This document shows, one piece after another, positions 7,318 through 12,755 of a stretch of DNA of 13,522 nucleotides. The stretch is from NCBI GenBank assembly GCA_024275955.1, contig JAJRYD010000040.1, positions 1-13,522 of the forward strand. Reading direction: 5' to 3'. Position 1 is the stretch's first letter. Each line of letters begins with the position of its first letter. Source of the stretch: Nitrospirota bacterium (GTDB lineage Bacteria; Nitrospinota_A; UBA7883; JACRGQ01). The notes below the pieces were generated by a model. That model worked only from the letters and a program-made list of their open reading frames with translations. It ran no database searches and was not told where the DNA came from. The position numbers and the translations under genes are program-made.

Positions 7318-8697
7318 ATGTATAATCCCCAAATGTCTGAATTTGAAGTTACCAACAATTTTATAGTTGATATTGAAAAAAGCGCCGGCGACCCGCAAAA
7401 ATTAAAGCAAATCGTTGCCGAATTCCATCCGGGGGATATTGCGGAAATTCTTGAAAAGCACCTCCATCAGGAAAGCGCGAAAGTTGCTCTTTTCCAGTCA
7501 CTTAACTCGGAAGATGCGGCAGAAGTTCTTGTAGCTATCAGTGATGACGACCTGAGGGAACTGCTCATTGAAGAGCGTGAGCCGCGGCAGATTGCGGAAA
7601 TAGTTGAGGAGATGGACTCCGATGATGCCGCTGACTTTCTTGGCGAACTGACTGACGAGCAGTCGAGAGAAGTTCTCTCCTATCTCCCTACAAAAGATTC
7701 TGCCGAGGTGAGGTCTCTTCTTCAGTACCCTGAAGATTCCGCCGGCGGAATTATGCAGCTTGAGCTTGTATCTTTAAGACAAGACCAAACCTGTAGCGAT
7801 GCTGTGGTGCTTATACGTTCTAAATCTAGAGAGGTCTCGGAGCTTCACTATATTTTTGTCGCCGGTGGTGATAAAAAGCTCACCGGAGTTCTTCCCCTTC
7901 CTCAGCTTATCCTCAACCCTAAGGAGACCCCAATAAGCGAAATAATGGATAGAGACCCGATAAGTGTAAATGTAACGGCAGACGTGGAAGAGGTAGCGCA
8001 GATTTTCCGCAAATACGATATCGTCTCGCTAGCTGTTGTCGACGGCGAAGGACGGCTTTTGGGCAGGATACTCCATGACGATATTCTAGATGTAATTACA
8101 GAAGAAACGACAGAAGATATGCTGAAAGTAGGCGGCACCGACGAAAACGAATTCGACAGCGCCTCATGGCTTCAAGCGGCACGCTACCGCATTCCGTGGC
8201 TTCTTTCATCGCTATTGGGCGGCGTAATTATGGCGCGTATTATAAGCGGTATGGGCGCGCCGCTTGAGCAGGTTATAGCTCTTGCCGCTTTTATTCCTGT
8301 TATTACCGGCATGAGTGGAAACGTAAGCACGCAAAGCTCCGCCATAGTTGTAAGGGCTATAGTACTCGGCAAGATAAACGGTTCCAGCGTAGTAAGTAGC
8401 TACATCCGAAAAGAGTTTCGAGTGGGAATTATAATGGCTACTTCCTGCGGGGGGCTTATGGGTTTTATCGCGTGGATGCTTGAAAAAAACCCGGGAATAG
8501 GAACCGTAGTCGGTATTTCACTTTTCGCGTCGATGGGTTTTGCGTCGATGCTCGGCACGCTTATACCTATGGCACTGCACAAACTTGGCGCCGACCCTGT
8601 GCTGGGAGCAGGGCCTATCGTGTTAACTGTCGTAGATATTTCGGCTATAGTTATCTACTTCACAATCTCAGGTTCGATGATAGCCTCGCTTCTATAA
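7318..8697 (+). CDS. mgtE: Magnesium transporter MgtE
   Basis: MgtE is a homodimeric Mg2+ channel of the inner membrane, gated by Mg2+ binding to its cytosolic domains. The 459-residue product has the usual layout. The acidic MgtE N domain of helical repeats spans about 20-135, with DSDDAADFLGEL typical. A CBS pair spans about 140-255, and a C-terminal five-helix membrane domain starts at about 285. The pore motif GNVSTQS is at 334-340, and a DPVLGAGPIVLTVVD segment lies before the last helix. Neither possible start (7318, or Met6 at 7333) has a good ribosome site. A perfect TATAAT at 7321-7326 points to leaderless translation from 7333. No Mg2+ riboswitch fits in the 83-bp upstream gap. A MITE has inserted at its stop codon without changing the protein. 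Confidence 0.95.
   Translation: MYNPQMSEFEVTNNFIVDIEKSAGDPQKLKQIVAEFHPGDIAEILEKHLHQESAKVALFQSLNSEDAAEVLVAISDDDLRELLIEEREPRQIAEIVEEMDSDDAADFLGELTDEQSREVLSYLPTKDSAEVRSLLQYPEDSAGGIMQLELVSLRQDQTCSDAVVLIRSKSREVSELHYIFVAGGDKKLTGVLPLPQLILNPKETPISEIMDRDPISVNVTADVEEVAQIFRKYDIVSLAVVDGEGRLLGRILHDDILDVITEETTEDMLKVGGTDENEFDSASWLQAARYRIPWLLSSLLGGVIMARIISGMGAPLEQVIALAAFIPVITGMSGNVSTQSSAIVVRAIVLGKINGSSVVSSYIRKEFRVGIIMATSCGGLMGFIAWMLEKNPGIGTVVGISLFASMGFASMLGTLIPMALHKLGADPVLGAGPIVLTVVDISAIVIYFTISGSMIASLL
7321..7326 (+). promoter_or_regulatory. Candidate -10 box overlapping the mgtE 5' end
   Basis: TATAAT lies immediately after the annotated ATG at 7318 and 6 bp before the next in-frame ATG at 7333. If it is the -10 box, transcription would begin at about 7333, giving a leaderless mgtE message and removing five residues from the protein. 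The -35 match is poor. Confidence 0.3.
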
Positions 8698-8866
8698 AGG
8701 GACTGTTACCAAATAGCATAAATTTAATTTTGCTATAAGTTGCCGAATGGGATAGATTCGATTTTTCCGCAAATCGCCAATCTCTAAAACCTCTCTTTTA
8801 AAGAAGTTAGAAAATAAATTTCCCTTTTCAATGCTCAAAAAACTCTTTTGGAAACAGCCCCATAAA
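8694..8866. mobile_element. MITE with 5-bp ATAAA target duplication
   Basis: The 163-bp element (8699-8861) has imperfect terminal inverted repeats. The left end GGGACTGTTACCAAA and the reverse complement of the right end, GGGGCTGTTTCCAAA, match at 13 of 15 positions. ATAAA flanks it directly on both sides (8694-8698 and 8862-8866), as expected for a 5-bp target duplication. It encodes no protein. An internal CGATTT/AAATCG hairpin lies near 8760-8775. The GGGRCTGTT ends resemble those of several DDE transposon families (IS5/IS1182-like), but I cannot name the parent. The left duplication contains the mgtE stop codon. Confidence 0.75.
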
Positions 8867-8909
8867 GCAAGGCCCGTCACTTTTTCTACCTTTCATCTCT
8901 TTTTCGATT

Positions 8910-8980
8910 TATAATGGAAGCGAGAGAAAAAGTTGTAACGCCCGCACGAAGAGTGGAACCTACCGCTTTTTCTTTGCTTC
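8910..8980 (+). promoter_or_regulatory. -10 box and long hairpin in the leader of the 102-codon gene
   Basis: A perfect TATAAT (8910-8915) is followed by a long hairpin. The left arm 8917-8932 and right arm 8966-8980 give about 15 bp with one bulged G, and a smaller CAC/GTG stem sits inside the loop. The downstream gene begins at 9023 with a strong ribosome site. The transcription start predicted from the -10 box (about 8922) would fall inside the left arm, leaving about 10 bp of stem in the RNA. It does not match any riboswitch family I know. Confidence 0.35.
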
Positions 8981-9022
8981 TGTTGGGTGCCTTAAGAGCA
9001 GAGCGATGAAAGGAGACGGCGA

Positions 9023-9331
9023 ATGAGAGTTCGAACCATCCAAAAAATTGACTGGCATGGCGCAATGGCTCTTTTGAAAAAAAGACCATCCTTATTCGGT
9101 ATGGCAACCGCCAAAAAAAAATATCTCCCAAAAGCGTTTAAAGCTATCGGCCGTTTCAAACATTGCAAAGAAAAGTTTGAGCGCAAAAAAAGAATGGAAA
9201 AACCGTTTGGTGATAACTATATTCCGCCTCCGCCTGTATATAAAGAGCTTGCCTCTCTTGAAAAAATGATAAGAGAGATAAAAGTTTTTCCAAGTTCCTA
9301 CGATATATACAGCTGGATAGGAAAACTTTAG
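9023..9331 (+). CDS. Small basic protein of unknown function
   Basis: I do not recognise this 102-residue protein. It is rich in Lys and Arg, with a basic N-terminal half (KKRPSLFGMATAKKKYLPK, about 19-37), a proline run IPPPP near 67-71, and a C-terminal half that looks helical (KELASLEKMIREIK). No membrane segment, signal peptide or cysteine motif is evident. AAGGAG lies 7 nt before the ATG, which is strong support for translation. It sits between a MITE and an orphan copy of the MITE end, with a structured leader upstream and a structured G+C-rich segment directly downstream. It could be cargo of a mobile element or a nucleic-acid-binding accessory protein; both are guesses. Confidence 0.55.
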   Translation: MRVRTIQKIDWHGAMALLKKRPSLFGMATAKKKYLPKAFKAIGRFKHCKEKFERKKRMEKPFGDNYIPPPPVYKELASLEKMIREIKVFPSSYDIYSWIGKL

Positions 9332-9339
9332 AAAACCTG

Positions 9340-9527
9340 TTGCGCCAATATAAGGCTGGCAGTATCTTCGCGCGGGGTTCTGCGCTGGTGCCGTCGGCCG
9401 GTACTGTGCCGGAAGCTGAGCCGCCACGCAGAAAAAACAGCTTCCTCTCCCCCTGCCTTCCGGCCTACTTGCTGGGTGAGCTTGACCTTCTGCCTTGCGA
9501 TAGCCGGAGAGAGGAGGCTTTGCGCAA
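9340..9527. ncRNA. Candidate structured RNA, about 188 nt
   Basis: This G+C-rich segment folds by eye into a closed two-hairpin structure. A closing stem TTGCGC (9340-9345)/GCGCAA (9522-9527) encloses two hairpins. Hairpin 1 pairs 9378-9390 with 9422-9433 (12 bp, one bulge; apical CCGG/CCGG). Hairpin 2 pairs 9439-9449 with 9509-9519 (11 bp) and, further in, CCGGC 9460-9464 with GCCGG 9503-9507. It begins 9 nt after the 102-codon gene. I see no match to 6S, tmRNA, SRP or RNase P RNA signatures. The strand is uncertain, and a purely DNA role is possible. Confidence 0.35.
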
Positions 9528-9545
9528 AAAAGAGGGTTGTACAGA

Positions 9546-9581
9546 GGGGCTGTTGCCAAATCCGATAAATTTGATTTGGTT
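9546..9581 (+). repeat. Orphan copy of the MITE left end
   Basis: The segment beginning GGGGCTGTTGCCAAAT is related over about 36 bp to the left end of the element at 8699, including the shared ATAAATTT block. About 28 of 36 positions agree. It has the same orientation as the 8699 end. No matching inverted end is visible between it and the phage genes, so it marks a truncated element or the edge of a rearrangement. From here to 9621 I see nothing else. Confidence 0.5.
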
Positions 9582-9747
9582 TAAAATTACCCACCGTTAA
9601 AGCATCCATTTTGAAAGATGAGTCTTTCCTTCAAACTACTCCAAATGTGAACAAATAGTTGGCATAAGAAATATAACGACTTATATTTTAAAGGCTTTAT
9701 TTAAGACCACATTTTCTTTTAACTTTACATTTTTTAAGGCTTTACAG

Positions 9748-10197
9748 GTGTTTATTTTAGCCCTCAGAGCCACATCCAAACTGGAGAAAATAATCGGAGG
9801 CAAGGAAAAAAGCTTCTCGCTTACCGGCAAAACCGGCTTTCGGTATGACTTCATGGTGAACGCCGAGACGTTAGCAAGCCATCTAAAACCGAGCCAGCTA
9901 CCGTTTCTCCCAATGTTGCCGGAAATTATGGAAAACCCTGCCGAGGTTTGGCTGTCGTTTGAGATGAACAAGAAACTTGGCAACACAGTTTTGCGAACCC
10001 GCTTTGTAAAAGCTATCGATTACGGTTTACCTTCAACTTCAACAGAGACCCCGCCTCATCGGCGGGGCAAGGAAAAAGGGATGCTTGCGGTCTTTCAGGC
10101 TTCGGGCGGCTTTTTGGAAAGCTGGACACTTGTACCGGCCAGAGACCTCTCATATCTGAACAATCAAAGAGTAGGGAAGCTGATATGGAAGCGGTAA
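9748..10197 (+). CDS. C-terminal nuclease-like (PBECR2) part of a Mu gpF-type minor head protein, 5'-truncated
   Basis: The 149-residue product matches the region found at the C terminus of many Mu gpF-like minor head proteins, the PBECR2 (barnase/EndoU/ColicinE5-D/RelE-like) nuclease-fold domain. The blocks are FRYDFMVN, PFLPMLPEIMENPAEVWLSF, VLRTRFVKAI and SGGFLESWTLVPARDLSYLNNQRVGKLIW. The head-protein domain that normally precedes it is absent. The frame is open back to 9622 without an ATG, and GTG 9748 with a weak AAGG is the best start. Residues about 93-106 (STETPPHRRGK region) look like an insertion made by a perfect palindrome. It may survive as a solitary nuclease-like domain or be a decaying fragment. 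Nuclease activity is inferred from the family, and no catalytic residues are assigned here. Confidence 0.65.
   Translation: MFILALRATSKLEKIIGGKEKSFSLTGKTGFRYDFMVNAETLASHLKPSQLPFLPMLPEIMENPAEVWLSFEMNKKLGNTVLRTRFVKAIDYGLPSTSTETPPHRRGKEKGMLAVFQASGGFLESWTLVPARDLSYLNNQRVGKLIWKR
10049..10067. repeat. Perfect palindrome inside the gpF-fragment gene
   Basis: CCCCGCC (10049-10055), loop TCATC, GGCGGGG (10061-10067) is a perfect 7-bp all-G/C hairpin in coding sequence. It falls where PBECR2 relatives usually have only a short turn between the VKAI strand and the GMLAVF strand. Confidence 0.5.
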
Positions 10198-10358
10198 AAA
10201 GGGAGTCTCTCTACCCTGTAGCGATAAAGGCGTCAGACAGTGGCTATCGGAGCTACAGTCCAGCCACCATCTCACAACTAAATATTACCAAAATCAGCAC
10301 GGAAAGGCAAAGTTCCTGCTTCCTCAACTCTTCCAATCAAAAGCGGGGGGAAACATGA
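10185..10358 (+). CDS. Small overlapping phage protein of unknown function (57 aa)
   Basis: A 57-codon frame fills what otherwise looks like a 157-bp gap between the gpF fragment and the gpG-like gene. Its ATG lies 13 bp inside the end of the upstream gene, with AGGGA 7 nt before it. Its TGA overlaps the gpG ATG as ATGA. Such tight overlap is the normal layout of this phage module and is the main evidence that it is translated. The product starts MEAVKRESLYPVAIKASDSGYRS and ends KRGET; it is polar, with no membrane segment. I do not recognise the family. The SLYPVAIKASDSGY part faintly recalls the first strand pair of HicB-type folds, too weakly to call. Confidence 0.55.
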   Translation: MEAVKRESLYPVAIKASDSGYRSYSPATISQLNITKISTERQSSCFLNSSNQKRGET

Positions 10359-10948
10359 GCGGAATCTCGATAAAAATAGACGACCACGAAGTTACGGCCC
10401 TGCTTAACAAAGTGCAGGCACGCGCCAAAAGGCCGACTGCCTTTTTCAAAAACGTAGGTATGATCGTCTCCAAATCTGTGCGCCACAACTTTGATGTTGG
10501 CGGACGGTATTCGGCACAAGGTAGCTGGCGGGGCGGCACTCGGAAATGGCGGATGCTTTCTGCACAGACCCTGCTTAACGCCCTCAACGGTAAACGTGAT
10601 TTTAAAAAGTCGGGTGCGCTCTCAAAATCGGGACGTAGAAAAGCGGCGCGCCGTGTGCCGTTAAACGCTTCAAAAAGGTTGCGCGATTCCATCACCTATA
10701 AAGCCGACAGTTCCGGGGCGGAGATAGGGACGAACGTAATCTATGCCGCCACGCACAACTTCGGCGCAAAGGATCGCGTCATACGTCCCAAGACAAAAAA
10801 GACGCTCGCCTTCCCGTACAACGGGAGAATGATTTTTGCAAAAAAAGTAAAAGTAACGATCCCAGCAAGGCCGTTTCTGGTTGTCCAGACGGAAGACCTA
10901 AGAGAAATAGTCCAAACCGGAAACAAGTTTTTAACGGAGGGTAAATGA
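10355..10948 (+). CDS. Phage virion morphogenesis protein (Mu gpG-like)
   Basis: The 197-residue basic protein belongs to the phage virion morphogenesis family that includes Mu gpG, involved in head-tail joining or tail completion. Supporting features are the N-terminal pattern (ISIKIDDHEVTALLNKV), the helical segment with VGMIVSKSVRHNF, and the LSKSGRRK...LRDSITYKAD segment. GTNVIYAATHNFGAKDR follows (typical YA..H.FG core), and it closes with the C-terminal IPARPFL. Length is normal to slightly long. The start overlaps the 57-codon gene by ATGA and the stop overlaps the protease gene by ATGA. The ribosome site is a G run (GGGGGG) just before the ATG. It appears intact. Confidence 0.85.
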   Translation: MSGISIKIDDHEVTALLNKVQARAKRPTAFFKNVGMIVSKSVRHNFDVGGRYSAQGSWRGGTRKWRMLSAQTLLNALNGKRDFKKSGALSKSGRRKAARRVPLNASKRLRDSITYKADSSGAEIGTNVIYAATHNFGAKDRVIRPKTKKTLAFPYNGRMIFAKKVKVTIPARPFLVVQTEDLREIVQTGNKFLTEGK

Positions 10949-12051
10949 TAAAAAATATGTTCGCCTTTGCGATGAAAGCGGTAGCGGTTGGCGCAACTCC
11001 GCCCGCAGAAATTCAGGTATGCCCGCTAGGCGCACACAGAGACGGCGAGGGCCGACCATTCATGTTGACGGAAAGCGATGTTGGGATAATCGTCAAAAAC
11101 TCACTCATGGGCGAAAACATGAGACCGCTCGACTACGAACACCAAACCTTAAAAGGGGTAGAGGCTCCCGCCTCTGGCTGGATAACAAAACTTATCAATA
11201 AAGGCACAGGCGGCTTGTGGGCAAAGGTAGAATGGACAAAGCGCGCGGCGGCGTATATTCTTGGCCGCGAGTATCGCTTTGTATCGCCAGTTTTGTTGGC
11301 ATCTAAAAAACCGGATGCCCAAGGCAATCACCATCCTGTCTATCTGCATTCGGTATCGTTAACAAATGACCCTGCCATCGACGGCATGGTTCCACTCGTA
11401 AACAACAAAAGTGTTCCAAATTTTTTAATTCCAAAGGAGGATTCTATGAACGAAAAACTGCTTGCGGCTCTCGGCTTAAAAGCCGAGGCAACACAGGAGC
11501 AGGTCATGACCGCTGTGGCCGCTCTTATAAGCAAGGCGGCGATATCTGCGAAGATTATCACCGCAATCGGCATTAAGGAAGATGCCACGGAAGACGAAAC
11601 GGTTACCGCCGTAACCGCGCTCGTGAACAAAGCCGAGGTGCCAGAAGTAATTCTCACCGCCCTTGGTCTTAAAAAAGGTGCAACCGCTTCAGAGAGCGAA
11701 GCCACCATACTCGCTATGAAACAGAGCGTTGATGCCGCGCCAAAAGATGGCGACACGGTTGAAAAACTTCGCGCCGACCTTAACGGGATGAAAGCGAAGG
11801 AAGTGGTAACGCTTGCGATGAAGGCTGGTAAGGTTACTGCCGAGCAGGAACCGTGGGCATTGGAATATTCCACACGCGACTTGAAAGGCTTCGAGATATT
11901 CGTTGCCAAGGCTCCGGTTGTGGTGCCGATGGGCGACGTGAAGATTCTCGCAAATAAATCCGGCACGGACGCTCACGCTGACAATGGCATCTCTGGAGCG
12001 TTCGGAAATTCCGAGGAAGACCTTAAAAAATATGGAGGAGCTAAATCATGA
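10945..12051 (+). CDS. Mu gpI-like capsid maturation protease with fused scaffold region
   Basis: Mu gpI cleaves scaffold during head maturation, and its C-terminal half doubles as scaffold. The 368-residue product matches in length. The protease half (about 15-150) has PLDYEHQTLKG (61-71), ASGWITKL (76-83), WTKRAAAYILGREYRFVSPV (97-116) and VSLTNDPAIDGMVPL (137-151), all typical of the Mu I-protein family. I do not assign catalytic residues. The second half contains three about 32-residue repeats starting near 172, 204 and 236 (AALGLKAEAT, TAIGIKEDAT, TALGLKKGAT), then a charged helical part. GGAGGG lies about 4 nt before the ATG. Its stop overlaps the next gene by ATGA. An internal start at 11446 is described separately. 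Confidence 0.88.
   Translation: MIKNMFAFAMKAVAVGATPPAEIQVCPLGAHRDGEGRPFMLTESDVGIIVKNSLMGENMRPLDYEHQTLKGVEAPASGWITKLINKGTGGLWAKVEWTKRAAAYILGREYRFVSPVLLASKKPDAQGNHHPVYLHSVSLTNDPAIDGMVPLVNNKSVPNFLIPKEDSMNEKLLAALGLKAEATQEQVMTAVAALISKAAISAKIITAIGIKEDATEDETVTAVTALVNKAEVPEVILTALGLKKGATASESEATILAMKQSVDAAPKDGDTVEKLRADLNGMKAKEVVTLAMKAGKVTAEQEPWALEYSTRDLKGFEIFVAKAPVVVPMGDVKILANKSGTDAHADNGISGAFGNSEEDLKKYGGAKS
11446..12051 (+). CDS. Internal in-frame start: gpZ-like head scaffold protein
   Basis: Met168 of the protease gene (ATG 11446) is preceded by AAAGGAGG (11433-11440), five bases upstream. This is among the best ribosome sites in the window. Initiation here gives a 201-residue protein lacking the protease domain but keeping the three repeats and C terminus. 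Phage Mu makes its scaffold gpZ from an in-frame internal start in gene I, and lambda does the same with Nu3 inside C, so this is very probably the scaffold gene. Confidence 0.75.
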   Translation: MNEKLLAALGLKAEATQEQVMTAVAALISKAAISAKIITAIGIKEDATEDETVTAVTALVNKAEVPEVILTALGLKKGATASESEATILAMKQSVDAAPKDGDTVEKLRADLNGMKAKEVVTLAMKAGKVTAEQEPWALEYSTRDLKGFEIFVAKAPVVVPMGDVKILANKSGTDAHADNGISGAFGNSEEDLKKYGGAKS

Positions 12052-12560
12052 CAGCGTTAAACGCAGACAGAAGTTTGGAATCCCGACAGGGTGTGATACT
12101 CACCTTGCCGGTACTTGCCGCCACGAAAATATACGGCGGCAGTCTGGTGGCGATTGATGCGAACGGCTACGCCCAGCCAGCCGCTGATACCACTGGCCTA
12201 AAAGTGGTCGGCGTAGCAAAAGAGCAGGTTGACAATAGCAACGGCGCATCCGGTGACGTTACGGTAAAAATCGAGCGGGGAATGTTCTCATTCGTCGGTG
12301 CCGCTCTTACCATCGCAGATCGCGGCAAAACCGTTTACGTTGCCGACGACCAAACCGTACAGCTTGCGGCAACGGCAAACAAAATCCCTGCAGGCACCTT
12401 GATTGATATCGATGGCGCTACTAAAGCATGGGTGTTTGTACCTTTCAATATCGCCGAGGGCCAAGCCGATTCGGTTGCCGCAGACGTGGCAACCATTGTA
12501 ATTGATTTTAACAGCCTTCTCGCCAAGCTCCGCAGTGCGGGTTTGATGGGCACAGATTAA
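12048..12560 (+). CDS. Capsid decoration/cement-type protein
   Basis: The 170-residue product lies between protease/scaffold and major head gene, where phages often encode a decoration or cement protein. The sequence is beta-rich and matches the general pattern of these proteins. It opens with SLESRQGVILTLPVLAATKIYGGSLVAID, then GYAQPAADTTGLKVVGVAKEQVDN, VTVKIERGMFSFVG, and ADRGKTVYVADDQTVQLA. These are barrel-like features seen in capsid decoration proteins of Mu-like phages. No signal peptide or cysteine is present. It starts in the ATGA overlap with the protease gene, after GGAGG about 8-10 nt upstream, and ends 15 bp before the next start. The assignment rests on position and fold-like pattern and is moderately sure. 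Confidence 0.7.
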   Translation: MTALNADRSLESRQGVILTLPVLAATKIYGGSLVAIDANGYAQPAADTTGLKVVGVAKEQVDNSNGASGDVTVKIERGMFSFVGAALTIADRGKTVYVADDQTVQLAATANKIPAGTLIDIDGATKAWVFVPFNIAEGQADSVAADVATIVIDFNSLLAKLRSAGLMGTD

Positions 12561-12575
12561 AGGAGAAAAAGACTC

Positions 12576-12755
12576 ATGAAATATATCGCTTTGTTTCTCG
12601 TTACCGCCGTCATAGCCGTTTTCGGCTTCGGCATATCCCCTGCGGAAAGTATGGCTGCTGAATGGCCAATTTTCTCTGCGTCCGCGAAAGGCGTTGTCGC
12701 CTGTAATAGTTGTCACTTCGTCGGCAGTTTCAGCATGTTGCCGCTCACGCTCGGC
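12576..12755 (+). other. 180-bp in-frame insertion bounded by CATGA repeats
   Basis: CATGA occurs at 12575-12579 and again at 12755-12759, exactly 180 bp apart. Removing one copy plus the intervening DNA would place the phage ribosome site directly before the normal gpT start codon. The inserted 60 codons encode a signal peptide and the CNSCH motif, as at the start of a secreted c-type cytochrome. This is best read as a captured 5' end of a host cytochrome gene. Confidence 0.5.

Noticed and set aside
8917-9022. Known riboswitch (ZTP, glycine, SAM or c-di-GMP type) in the leader of the 102-codon gene
   Set aside because: The required conserved core sequences are not present; only generic hairpins are seen.
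9340-9545. 6S RNA, tmRNA, RNase P RNA, SRP RNA or integron attC site
   Set aside because: No family core motifs (for example the SRP GGAAGGAAGCAG loop, tmRNA tag reading frame, or attC RYYYAAC/GTTRRRY boxes) could be found by eye.
9340-9600. 86-codon TTG-started frame through the structured segment
   Set aside because: It has no good ribosome site, runs through the hairpins and across the orphan MITE end, and gives no family-like sequence. An overlapping minus-strand frame is equally open.
10185-10358. HicB-like antitoxin in the 57-codon gene
   Set aside because: Only a short SLYPVAIKASDSGY stretch recalls the fold, the rest does not, and no HicA toxin gene adjoins.
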